Assembly (NCBI GenBank): GCA_030490835.1
Contig: CM059971.1
Span: 21,383,817 to 21,447,816, forward strand
Source of the DNA: Annona cherimola
Lineage: Eukaryota > Streptophyta > Magnoliopsida > Magnoliales > Annonaceae
DNA: 64,000 bases
Reading direction: 5' to 3'
This document shows, in pieces, positions 1 to 9,914 of this stretch. The notes below the pieces were generated by a model. That model made no database searches. It saw only the letters and a list, made by a program, of their open reading frames with translations, and was not told the DNA's origin. The position numbers and the translations under genes were made by a program. Position 1 is the stretch's first letter, and each line of letters begins with the position of its first letter.

Positions 1-282
1 CACATGATCATGAAATCATGATCTACTCCACCCATTGTATTTAGAATAATGTATTCTATTATCATACCAATTTTCATCCCCATCAGATATGTATATGGGC
101 CCCATCTGAAAATGGTACAAATCCAACGTAATAAAATAGTTTAATGTAAATAAAAACTTTAAAGTATCTGATTCGGATGAAAATTGGTATGGTTATAAAA
201 TACATTATTCTAAATACAATGGGTGGAGTAGATTATGATTTCATGATCATGTGGGGCCCATTTCAGCGACGCTGCACTTGAA
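1..282. mobile_element. Foldback MITE, left end outside window
   Basis: The two halves are inverted copies of each other: the stretch CCACCCATTGTATTTAGAAT near 31 returns reverse-complemented near 210. The right end (GACGCTGCACTTG) abuts a TA run, like the related element at 37772-38150. It is the same broad family as the complete copy at 30701-31064. It sits just inside the intron that follows the G1 signal-peptide exon. It has no coding capacity, and its left terminus is cut by the window edge. Confidence 0.75.
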
Positions 283-324
283 TATATATATACACACACC
301 CAATAAAAAAATGGTCTTGCTTAC

Positions 325-435
325 CTTGATTGTGGATGAGATTCCTTCTTCAAAGTCGGCAGTAGTCAGCACAAACAACATGATTAGCAGATACAGAAAG
401 ACCACCATAAGCCGGTAAGACTTGCGAGACAGCAT
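325..435 (-). CDS. G1: signal-peptide exon of a putative small secreted protein
   Basis: Reads 37 codons from an ATG at 435 to a lysine codon at 325, followed at once by a consensus 5' splice site (GTAAGC on the minus strand, 324-319). The peptide has basic residues (R4, K5, R8), a hydrophobic core (LMVVFLYLLIMLFVL) and a small-residue stretch (TTA) suited to signal-peptidase cleavage. An exon of identical length and splice phase is found on the plus strand at 32564-32674; 17 of 37 residues match, and the leader sequence upstream aligns as well. The rest of the gene lies beyond the left edge. I do not recognise the family. That it is a secreted-protein exon is inference from the signal peptide and the conserved donor. 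It could be a pseudogene, since MITEs flank it on both sides. Confidence 0.5.
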
Positions 436-702
436 TTTTTACCTGTCGCACAATTTTCAACTAAGTTTTGTAGTTAGAGACGTGAAAAACTATACAAATT
501 ACTAAAAAACATTAATGGCTTCAAAGGTTGCTTGTATAGTTGTGCACGTGGGTAGAGTGAGAGGTGGAATTTTTGTATATAGAGAATATCTATCTGGCTG
601 TGCTATTACCAACACCTTAAAATGAAGCATTACATCTCTTGATTAAGTAGGATGTTTCGATGCATGTGCCAGGTGATCTTGCCAAACATTATCTGTTAAA
701 AA

Positions 703-1090
703 GGTAATTTGCAAATATACTCACTCAATTTGACTATAATTGCAAATATACTTATATATTTTCTGAAATCACAAATAATCTCACATAGTTTAATCGCAAT
801 TATAATTATACCTATTCTATTATTACGCTGTTACTGCATTGTTACTCCATGAGTATATTTGCAAATACTAAATATACACACTTAATTTTTGAAATTGCTA
901 GTATATCAACGTAGTTTTTATGTCTTTGCGAATATAACTAGGTCATGATGGTGCAGTAATGACCCCATAATGACATGAGTATATCTATAATTATGATTAA
1001 ACTATGTGAAGATTATTTGTAATTTCTAAAATTAAAGAAGTATATTTGTAATTGTAGTCAAACTATGTAAGTGTATTTGTAAATTACACC
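703..1090. mobile_element. Foldback MITE with long inverted repeats
   Basis: About 130 bp at each end are inverted copies of one another (left GGTAATTTGCAAATATAC, right end reading the same in reverse complement with small changes). The centre contains TTACTGCATTGTTACTCC. It lies in the presumed intron 1 of G1. Its right terminus coincides with the left breakpoint of the A/B duplication. No clear target-site duplication was seen. Confidence 0.6.
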
Positions 1091-1191
1091 TATTAATAAG
1101 AATGTTGTCCACAAATATAGATCACATATAAAACGATATATATATATAACAAAATAAACAAATACAAAATTCTTAAATAGATATTTTTAAT

Positions 1192-1430
1192 CACTACAAG
1201 AAATTTTATTTCAGGACAAAAAATCGTAACAAATTTCGTTGCGGTTTTCGTGTTGCACATCCTTTTAGGCAAGGAAATTGTTGCAATTTTCGGTGCGAAT
1301 GACATTTGCACTGTAGCGTTGCAACGAAAAAGGAAATTTTCTTTCACTAATAAGGTGAACTGAGATGTAGCAACCGTGACAAAAATATCCAAAAATTTTA
1401 GCTAATTTCATTTCTAAAACCAAAAATAAA
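1192..1430 (+). mobile_element. CACTA-like transposon terminus
   Basis: Begins with CACTACAAGAAATTTT, the hallmark outer end of plant CACTA (En/Spm) elements, and continues with short motifs around GCAACGAAAA and CGTTGCGGTTTTCG typical of subterminal repeats. The same end recurs at the same place in related segments: about 43643 (copy B), about 40841 (G3) and, inverted, 32304 (G2). The opposite terminus was not found, so this is a relic inside presumed intron 1 of the G gene family rather than a complete element. Confidence 0.5.
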
Positions 1431-1868
1431 GCACATGCAAAATGAGATAAAAAAAAAAAAAAACCCAAAGATAAAGACTCTGAATAACAAGGCAGGATGC
1501 AGTTAGCCTGGACAATTTATCCTATTGTTTTAAAGAAGTTACTTTTTTTTATAAAACTAATTTACATAAATATACTTATTTTTGAGCAAATGTGGCGTAT
1601 ATATGCATATATTAGATTTGAATAAAACTTGGTCTTCTTGCTAAGAAAATAATATTGAATACAATGAATGGATTAAATTTTGCATCATTTATTACATCTC
1701 AAAAATGAAGGAAGTTTTATGAAATTACTTCTAAACCTCATTTCATAGAAACATTTATGTTTAATTTATATACTGAGTTCTAATATTTTTAGAGATTATA
1801 TATTTTTTTATTCAGAATTTCAAATTTAAGAGTATTTTAGTTGGTCAAACTAAAATATCTAAAAGTAC

Positions 1869-2423
1869 AATTTGGATAGGATAGTTGTGGGACGACCCAT
1901 TGGGTACCCTAAACTGGGATGGTAGGTTCTTATTTTTATAACAATAGAGTAGAGTAGGTTCCAAGTAAAAAAAAATATCCAGTTCAACTAGGGTAGGATA
2001 GATTTCAAGGTTCGGGTATCTAGAACCGACCCGAATTATTAATATATTATTAATATAAATTTTATAAAATATCTTTTATAGTAAAAGATACAAATATATC
2101 TTTTAAGTATATAAAAACTTGTTTAATTTATCAATTATTTAATAAATTTAATGAATGCATTTAGAAATTACATTACTATCATCTTAGTTTTAGGTTTTTT
2201 AAGTAACACTTTTAATAAAATTGTACTTTTCAAATATAGTACAAAGACTATTTTAAAGATCCAATTTGGAACTGAAACTGAATCCGACACAACCTTAAAA
2301 AATAAGATATGGTATGCTTAGAATTGATCCAACCTGAAATAGGATAAGGCAGGATTTTATGGAAATAGAGTAAGGATAAGATCGACATCGAATTGGACCT
2401 ACCCGATCCAAGTTGCCCCCCTA
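1869..2423. mobile_element. hAT-like non-autonomous element, degenerate
   Basis: The right end (GATCCAAGTTGCCCCCCTA) is the inverse of a TAGGGG-type hAT terminus, and the left end (AATTTGGATAGG) matches it imperfectly. Possible 8-bp flanks are AAAAGTAC and AAAATACA. It is AT-rich inside without an ORF. It is also present in copy B (about 44310-45148), so it predates the duplication; there it carries a nested Tourist MITE. Confidence 0.4.
2254..2256. other. Empty site of the copy-B Tourist MITE
   Basis: A single TAA stands here in TATTTTAAAGAT. The matching place in copy B has a 291-bp element between two TAA copies. This confirms the element ends and the 3-bp target-site duplication. Confidence 0.85.
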
Positions 2424-2739
2424 AAAATACACCTACGTTAAAATTTTCAAATAAATATATATATACATATATCCAAAAATAATAAAACTTAGTATGTTAA
2501 TTAAATACACTAGGATACAGTTTTTTTATAAAACTAAAAAAAATATTTTGTTGTCCAGGCTAACAAAAGAATCTGTTAGCTTGGGCTCATAGGATCATAT
2601 ATAGCTGTAGATAAAATATGACAAGTTTTGGTTAGTTGTCGTTAAAATAAATAAAGATAATGGTATTGTTTTTCTGTTTATTATAAAGAAATAAGAGAAA
2701 TTATCATCTCCTTGTTATTGCAAAGAAATAAGTGAGAGA

Positions 2740-2905
2740 ACTTTACTCCCTAATTGTAGAGACGCAAGAGAGATCAAGAGAGGATTGAGTCATTGACCTT
2801 GTATGCAGCGCTTATATGGTTGAGCTGATGCGGTGGAAAGTGTAGAACATGCACTGCACAGATGCTGAGTAAAAACCGGAAACAGGAGTGACCAATTTAT
2901 AGGCA
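2740..2905 (-). promoter_or_regulatory. G1 core promoter and 5' leader
   Basis: On the minus strand a TATA box (CCTATAAATT, core at 2901-2895) is followed by a leader containing TCTACACTTTCC and TCTCTTGATCTCTC, then a possible splice donor (GGGA/GTAAAG). The same arrangement stands at 31465-31632 (G2), 41344-41180 (G3) and 45705-45540 (G4), which supports a real promoter. The leader points toward the signal-peptide exon at 435, with the CACTA-like end and a MITE in the presumed intron between. Confidence 0.5.
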
Positions 2906-3312
2906 AAGCGGGTGTAACCGGCAGGTTATTATGGGTTAGTAGGTAATCATAATTCTCATTAAAAAAATTTATCTCCAATCCCTTTATGACTCATTTACAA
3001 AAGTCCAACCTAATCTTAGCTCATTTAAGTAACATAAAGTGATATCTTCAAAAAAAAAAGTGACATAAAGTAACGATCATTTGCATCTTTACATCATTCA
3101 ACTAAGACCTGCGCTGCGCACTCCGGGGAATTCAAGTATAAGTGGGTTCGGTAACGTTTCAGCCAATGCTAAACCCACAACTAATAAAATATTCAGCTGT
3201 CTTTCGGGAATGGTCCTAAATAATGGGAATATTTTTATAAAATTCTCTTTATTTTTAATATCTTGATGATTAATGTAAAATTCATTTCATTTATTATATT
3301 TAGCATCATTAA

Positions 3313-3565
3313 GGTGGTTTTGGAATGAATAAAACTTTTGATGGAAAGTTTTAGAGAGTAAAAGTTGTCAAATGATGTAATATGATAGAGGTAATGATGA
3401 AGAGTAAAACAGATAAAGTTAAAATAGACAGGTTAGGTGTATGGATAGTTGCGTAGAAATGATTGAAAAGTAAGATAATTGTATAGGAAAATATGAAAAA
3501 ATATAGTAGTTATGAAAAATGTAAAATTTTAACTTGACATGTTCTTCAAATTGCTAAACACACCC
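3313..3565. mobile_element. Tourist-like MITE
   Basis: Ends GGTGGTTTTGG and AACACACCC, flanked by TAA on the left and TAT on the right. Internal AAACTTTTGATGGAAAG and TCACATCATTTG-type motifs are shared with five other copies in this window. It is present at the same place in copy B (46118-46369), so it predates the duplication. It has no coding capacity. PIF/Harbinger is assigned from the 3-bp TWA-type target duplication. Confidence 0.7.
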
Positions 3566-3987
3566 TATTATATTATCATGAAAATTTTTTTATTTATTTA
3601 GTATCAATATATATAAGTCTGATATGTACTTGTATAAAATCAATGTAGTATAATAATTTAATACTAAATATTAATTTTAATTAGTATTTTCATTTTTTTA
3701 ATTAGTATTGTTAATATCTAAAATATCATTACTATATGAACGAAAGATTTTAGGGAGTACTATTATATTTTAATACATGTATAAATGGATCTTAATATTT
3801 TTCATTTTTGAGCAAATGTAGCTCATGCATATATTTAATTTGGATGAAATTTGATTTCTTGATTAAATAAATAATTTTAAATAGAATAAATAAATTGAAT
3901 TTTATATCGATTATCAATATTTTAAAAAATAGAAAAGATTATATGGAATAAAGAGCCCCTTATAAATGATGCATGATTGCGTGATGG

Positions 3988-4338
3988 TTGTTCGGAATTG
4001 GACGGACTCCAGAGGTGGAAGGCGGACTTCCGTCGGCCGCCTCTTTGACCACACCATTATGCTTAGTCTCCGCCACGATTAATCTATCCAATCTATGTGG
4101 AAAATGGTCGAGGCTAATGCAACTGGATAATCAGCTTGATCACTTTTCAACTTCGAAATTTCATGCAACATTAAGCAACTGGAATGCCTTATTTCTTATG
4201 ATATTTTGTTTGATAGTCTCGATTTTTTTTTTAATCCTTTTTGATAGTCTCGATCTTGGTTTTAGTTTTATTTCGTTATCAGTCAAAATTCCATCTATCG
4301 AGTTTGTCTGGACGAATGTAATTTGCCGATGTTTTTAG
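3988..4338 (+). other. Conserved 116-codon reading frame, doubtful
   Basis: An uninterrupted frame from ATG to TAG, preserved in copy B (46802-47152). Its second half is hydrophobic (LFLMIFCLIVSIFFLILF), but that part is a T-rich low-complexity stretch with a short direct repeat (TTGATAGTCTCGAT twice). The first 160 bp are GC-richer than the surroundings and could be a captured exon. A and B are nearly identical here in all frames, so conservation does not argue for coding. No family recognised. Confidence 0.15.
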
Positions 4339-4389
4339 CAATGTATGATTATCATTATCAAGCTGTAGGCTAGGGTGTATTATTTTAGT

Positions 4390-5825
4390 CCATGACAAGT
4401 ATAAGATTGGGTATTTTGGTTTGGCTTATTTCGGGTTAAATGTATTTAGGCGAGAGAGGTCTTAGTATCATATGATGTGTGGTGGAAGAGAAAAGCTGAA
4501 CGATCCCCTCCCTTTTTTTTTTTTTTTTTTTTTAAGGATTGATTTGTTGCACGAATTTTCTGAAGTGGCCTAACCATTTAGAATTTTCTGAAGTGGCCCA
4601 ACCATTTACCCCGGCCATGATTGCCGGCCGAAGTTGGGAACTATGACTGACGGTTTAATTCTTTTTTTTTATTATTATTCTTTATAAATATGTTAAGTTA
4701 TATATATTTAATTTATAAACTAAGTTTTACCTTCTTTGATATATTTATATATTTTATTTTTAAACACAAAGGCGTTGTGGTAATTTTCTGTCTATGAAAA
4801 TTAATGTGCTCATGTGCTTAAAAATAAAAAAATTATAAATATATTCAAAATTAATAAAACTCGATTTATATATTAAATACACATAAATTTAAGATATTTA
4901 TAAAAAATCAAAAAATAAAAATAGGATTTATGGCTGGCATAAGTGGGCCCCGCAGAGGACAAGCCTAAGATGATCAGGTCTCTTTTTCGAATTGCATTTA
5001 GTTATGATGGTGCTGATTTTGCGGGGAGAAAATACTCGTTGCTGCTGCAGGAGAGGAAGGGAATCAGATCGACGTCGTTTTGCTGGTACCGAGGAAGGGA
5101 CCTAGATCCACATCATTTGATCTGAAGGAGGACGATGGTTGTGGGTTACTGATGGATGGTTGAAACGGAGAAGGATGATAACGTTGTTGAATATGAGCGG
5201 CCTTTGGTAGCCGGTGGAGAGGACGAATGATGTAAGGTGCTGACGAAAATTAGTGGCAGCAGAATCTGTTGCCATCGAATTTGGGAAGGCGGTTCTGGCT
5301 GATTTCCATGGAAGCTCGAATAGGAGAAAGGGGCAGAAGACACCGATGTCAATGATGGACTGAATCAATGGAATTGCCAGTAGATCTAAAGGTGTCGGCT
5401 GGCTGGATGGAGCCAATTGATGGCGTGCTTACTAGAGTAGAGGCCGTGGAAGCCATGGACGAATTGAATTGCGCATGATGGAGCAGCATGTTGGTGCTCC
5501 CCTGATGCTTAGACAGTATACTTGCAGCCTGATTTGAGCAATTAGATCATCAATTCATCTTGAAGTGTTCTTCCATTGTATTTCTCTGGAAACACTAAAC
5601 AAAGGATAAGGAAAAATCAGCAACAAATCATAAGACAAGTAAGTAAATAAAAAATCTAGTCAGATGTCTGCCCAAAATATCCTAAACTGAATGGCAATTT
5701 GGGAAGAGAAGAAGGTGGATGTTGGGTATGTTGGGTGTGTTTGGTGGAGAATGTTTCAAAATGCATCAGAGAGCAAAATTCCATTTTTTTTTATATTTTA
5801 TAATTTTTTATAAGATTGTTAATCT
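4390..5825 (+). repeat. Tandem unit U1, left part
   Basis: Starts around TTTGGTTTGGCTTATTTCGG and matches unit U2 from about 18120. The unit contains a GC-richer core (4920-5580). It resumes after the copia insertion at 16588 and runs to about 17960. Copy B holds the same unit uninterrupted (about 47200-50010). U1 and U2 differ far more from each other than A differs from B, so the tandem array is older than the segmental duplication. Confidence 0.75.
4920..5580 (+). pseudogene. Captured gene fragment, possibly pseudouridine-synthase-like start
   Basis: Short plus-strand coding-like pieces lie in different frames: RIAFSYDGADFAG near 4990, resembling the N-terminal strand of TruA-type tRNA pseudouridine synthases; then SVAIEFGKAVLADFHG near 5265; and MEPIDGVLTRVEAVEAMDEL near 5408. 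Stops and frame changes separate them. The catalytic aspartate region was not found. The same pieces recur in U2 (20735-21300) and in both copy-B units. A decayed host-gene fragment is the most likely reading. The TruA link rests on about a dozen residues and is weak. Confidence 0.35.
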
Positions 5826-7559
5826 TGTTGGTCCCGAGTTGATGGCTAAACCCAAGAGGGGAGGGGTGAATTGGGTTCTTTAAAAAATTCTTTGGTAAAT
5901 TAAAATCTAAACCCCTTTAAAGATTAATCCCCTTTTTAAAGCAAATAGAGAGCAATTTAGATAAAGCAGTAAAAGGAAGCAGAAGACAGGATTTATAGTG
6001 GTTCAGGCAAACCTTCCCTACTCCACTCTTCCAAGCTCACACTCCGTTGTGACTTGGGTTCCACTATGTATTCCTCGAATACACTTAGAGTCTCCACTCT
6101 CTTCTAGATTCCAGCTCTAGGGGGCATAAACAACTTACTGCACAAGTAGGTGATGAGTCCCACTCCAATCACACACTACTTTGCATACACTTGATCTTTG
6201 CTACTCAAGCTAAATCAATGTTAATACATCAAGACTTTGAAATAAGAAAAACTACACTTTACAGAGATGTGTAGACAGGTTGAGCTCGAGGAAGAAGTTA
6301 GAAGCAGTTTGGATGAGTATCGATGAAGCAGCTTGCATTCTTGAAGCTCTTTCTTCTTTTGAAAGTATATGGACCACTCAAAAATGGAGAAAATCAAATG
6401 GAAAACCTTTCTTGCACTTATTTTCTCTCTTTGGACTTTGTGATGTGTATGTGAGTGTCTTGTATATTTCTTCACGTTCATTTGAGGGTCCTTTTAAAGA
6501 ATAAGGAAAATATGAACATTGTAGAGGTGGTTGACGCGTAATAAATGAACTCCAACGTTCAAAAATTCGACCGTTATTTTCCAAGTCGAAGGTGGAGTCC
6601 GCTTGGCATGCGACTGGCTTCCTAAGTCGCATCTGGAGTCGACTTAGTTTGCGACTCCAGTTCTTCAGATTCCCAAGTCTGAGTCTTCGTCGACTTGGCT
6701 TTAGACTTCGACTCAAGTCGATCCTTGAGTCGACTTGACTTGCGACTTGGCTCGGTTTTTGCTAAAAATGCTTTGATCTTTATTTGATCTGCTTCTATCA
6801 TGCTTGGCTTTTTTCCTTTGAATCATTTTCATTTCTGAATGATTCCTCATACTTGTAGATCTTGTTAATCTTGAAGTCCTTGTTTTTGGTTTATCTTTGA
6901 TAGGCTTAGACCTCATGAATCTTTGGAGAGTTTGATTCTTTGGGACTTGATAGACTTGATTTGATCTTGAGCATGTATCCTTTACTTTGAACTTGAGTGA
7001 AACTTAAGTTATCTTTGAGAATAGTCTTTGCTCCTTGATTTGAATCTTGATAAAGTTCAAGTGGATTCTTGGAAAGAGCTTGGAACTGCATTTTTGAAGT
7101 TTGAACTTCTCAAGTCGAGGATGGAGTCGACCTTGTCTGCAACTTCACCCAAGTCGCATCTGGAGTCGACTTGGCCTGCGACTTGGGCAGCTTTGTGTCC
7201 CAAAATCAGGCCTGGACAGTTTTTCTCGACTGAAGTCGATAGTGAGGTCGACTTCGTTTGCGACTTGGCTTCCCAAGTCGCAAGTGGAGTCGACTTAGCC
7301 TGCGACTTCACCTGCTGTTCTTCCAGATTTGATTTTGCTTTTGAAGTTCTGTTTCAAGTTGATAATGGAGTCGACTTTGGGATCGACTTCACCCTAAGTC
7401 GAAGTCCAAGTCGACTTGGGGATCGACTTGACTATTTTAATTCCTTAAAACATTTGGCAAACTCATTAGTATACTTGATATACTCAAATTAGTCTTTGTT
7501 AATCATCAAAACTCAATCTTTGGTCAATTTTGTTTTGTTTTGAAGCATTGTTTCCAACA
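5826..7559 (-). repeat. Copia 3' LTR
   Basis: Terminates in TGTTGG and CCAACA (5'-TG...CA-3'). It contains two clusters (about 6590-6750 and 7110-7440) of imperfect repeats centred on the palindrome GTCGAC, in contexts such as GGAGTCGACTTGG and CAAGTCGCA. It matches the 5' LTR almost base for base. Confidence 0.96.
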
Positions 7560-7575
7560 ATCTCTCCCTTTTTGA
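7560..7575 (-). promoter_or_regulatory. Copia polypurine tract
   Basis: Directly inside the 3' LTR. On the minus strand it reads AAAAAGGGAGAGA, the expected primer for plus-strand DNA synthesis. Confidence 0.9.
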
Positions 7576-7852
7576 TGATTGACAAAACTAAATTGAGCTT
7601 ATACCTTTCAAGATAAATGTATTTAAATAGTCTTCGAAAATAGAGTATAAGCAATCATTCCATAACTTTCAAAACAGATTTTTAGCAATCATTCAATCCA
7701 TATAAGCACATTTCAATCATAAGCAAGTTTCATATTATTCATGTTTTCAATTTACTATGTAAAGAAAAAGGAATGAAACTCCTAAATACAAACTACCCAA
7801 CCCAAAATAACAAAAAATTCTACTCAATTTCTATTCTATCTCCCCCTTTTTG

Positions 7853-9456
7853 TCAATCTTTCAAAAATGATTCAATTACCAAAGACTTGGTGAATTGAAA
7901 TTGGGAAATGGGATAGACAGACTGAGTTTGTTTGATGGGACGGACATGAGCTGATGAGTAGAAGGAGAAAACGGGTGCGGGAGAAGGCTCGCGATGAACT
8001 GAACCCGATTCGAAGAGATCAAGTTCAGGCATGGGTCGCTTCTTGTGACGGCCTAAGGCGAGATGATATCGGATGGTACGCAATTCCCGATCGATTCGAT
8101 CCTGTCGGGAATGCATGTCGTTGATCGCCGTCAACACCTCGGTCACAAGACTCGTCATTCGATCTTCTTGGTAACCCATTTCTTCCCGTAGAGCTGAGAT
8201 TTCTGCCTTTATGCTCAGGAGCGTCGCCTCTTGTGATGAAGTAGGAGGCGCTCTATCGGGTGCAACGGATCCGTGAGGTGTATAGGATCCGTGCGATGCA
8301 GGAGATGTGTGTCGTGCAGGCAATGCCTCTGGAGGTTGCTCCCCCTCAGCTTGTGCTTCGTCCTCTGGTTCTCGGACTGGCTCGCCTAGCTTCTCCCTTC
8401 TTCGATCATCCCTGAACTGCTCCAGATTGATCTTCATACGTTGGAGCAAAGCCTTGTTGATGGCGTTTGTCGTCTTGGGAACTTCAAATGGTTCCCCATC
8501 TATATCAACCTCAAATCGTTCAAGGATCTTGGTGATCCAGGAACCGTAGGGTAGCACGCCTCGTGGGTTATCCTTTTTACTTGCCAAGGCTTCGAGGAAG
8601 AGTCTAGGAAGACTGATTTTTACCTTATTGACCAGTTCCATAAGATCATTGCTTCCTGTGGATTGAGTTGATTTCTTCCGCCTCCTTTTGGCAAGATACA
8701 ATGGGCGATTAGCAGACGGATGACCCTGAGTCTGGGAGGAAGATCCATGTAATGCAGGAATTTGGTGCCTGCATGGTACTTGTTGCTTTTTGTCAATTCG
8801 TTGTAAACCTTGTCCATCGTCAGATCTTGGGGAAGCCTTTCTTCTTCATAGGGCACTTCAAGAATGCTCCCTATTCTCATCAAAGCTTCATCTTGATCTG
8901 GGTTATTTATAGAACCCAGATACATCTCGCTTCCTTTGACGTAGGAGAAAAACTTGGTGTCATCCCATAGATAATAGAAGAGTCTTGTGAGATCAGGATA
9001 GATCCTTTCGTCGGATTTGAATAGTTGTGTCCAACCTTGAAAGTCTAGCAGCTCTTCTATGTCGAACTCATAGTCGCTCAGAAATTTGAAGTCTATGATC
9101 TTCGGAATGAATACCTTTCGCTCATAGAAGTGTTTGTAGAAGTGGCTATGTTGCAGCTCGGTCTTGAAGTAGTTTGTGGGCATTTTCAAGACTTTCCCTT
9201 TCTTGATCGGAATTCTTGAGGAGTATGAGCTTTCAGGTTGGCTTTCAGACCTTGGAGCTCGATCGGTTGATTGAATGGTGGTTTGGAAGCGAACCCGTCT
9301 ACCCGTCAATGTAGAGGGTTCTTCTCGAGTCCTTTTTGCCGATGTCCTCTGTCTTCTAGGGATATCTTCTTCAGTGGTAGATTGGGAAGGTCTGGGCACA
9401 GGCCTTTGGGTTGGCTTTTTGACCGCTAGCTTTGGAAGTCTAGCTTTAGGTGCCAT
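7853..9456 (-). pseudogene. Copia ORF3, plant-transposon-protein domain (env-like position), frameshifted
   Basis: Lies between RNase H and the 3' LTR, where SIRE-type copia elements carry their extra ORF. The better start is the ATG at 9456 (MAPKARLPKLAVKK), giving a basic, proline-rich N-terminus. Next comes a globular region (FKFLSDYEFDIEELLDFQGW, then RVIRLLIAHCILPKGG). A frame change near 8650-8700 breaks the protein. It resumes with KISLPRLFLEAL and VLPYGSWITKILERF, which together resemble the 'putative plant transposon protein' domain. A coiled-coil-like segment (EISALREEMGYQEDRM) follows. There is no clear transmembrane segment, so an envelope role is not supported. Confidence 0.7.
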
Positions 9457-9710
9457 TGGAAACAGAAAAAACAGAGAGAGAGAGATGGTTGCCCGGAGAG
9501 AGGGCTGTCGGTGAGGAATGCCGGAAACGGCGAGGAGGAGAAAGAGGTAGTCGGCCGGAAAAGATAAAAGCTTGCCGGAACGAAGAAATTCGCTGGAAAG
9601 AGAAATCACCGGAGAGGAGGAAAGGAAAAAGATTGGCGGGAAATGGAGAAAGAGGAAGAGAGAGGAGAAGAAAAGGGGAGAGGGAGAGAAGACGGACGGT
9701 CGCGCGCACG

Positions 9711-9882
9711 GAGTCGACTTGCCCTAGGCGAAGTCGACTTCGGTCCCTCGGAGTCGACTTCGCCCTAGTGCGGAGTCGACTTCGACCCTGTGGAGTCGAC
9801 TTGGCTATAGAAGCGGAGTCGACTTCACTTTCCCAAGTCGACTTGGCGGAGTCGACTTGGCTCCCATAGAGTCGACTTGACC
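9711..9882. repeat. GTCGAC palindrome array between ORF3 and pol
   Basis: Nine copies of a degenerate 16-25-bp motif, (G/A)(A/G)AGTCGACTT(G/C)G, stand in about 170 bp. The same motif fills two clusters in each LTR. The spacing is irregular, unlike a slipped microsatellite. Confidence 0.9.
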
Positions 9883-9914
9883 TTTTCAAATTTTAGTTTC
9901 TTGTTTAATTTCTC

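Noticed and set aside
1093..1392. 99-codon minus-strand frame with hydrophobic end, also in copy B
   Set aside because: It reads from the CACTA-like end into a TA-rich stretch; a transposon relic explains it better.
5102..5416. Minus-strand frames MAPSSQPTPLDLL... and MTSVSSAPFSYSSF..., conserved in copies A and B and partly in U2
   Set aside because: The opposite strand has better protein-like pieces, near identity between A and B makes any frame look conserved, and the U1 frame has a stop where U2 continues.
7028..7492. 154-codon plus-strand frame in both copia LTRs
   Set aside because: It is antisense to the element within the GTCGAC repeat clusters; the composition comes from the repeats.
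7853..9609. Calling ORF3 a retroviral envelope
   Set aside because: No convincing signal peptide or transmembrane segment at the likely start, and motifs fit a plant-transposon-protein domain instead.
9450..9869. 139-codon charged plus-strand frame
   Set aside because: Antisense of the ORF3 start and the palindrome array; purine-rich low complexity.
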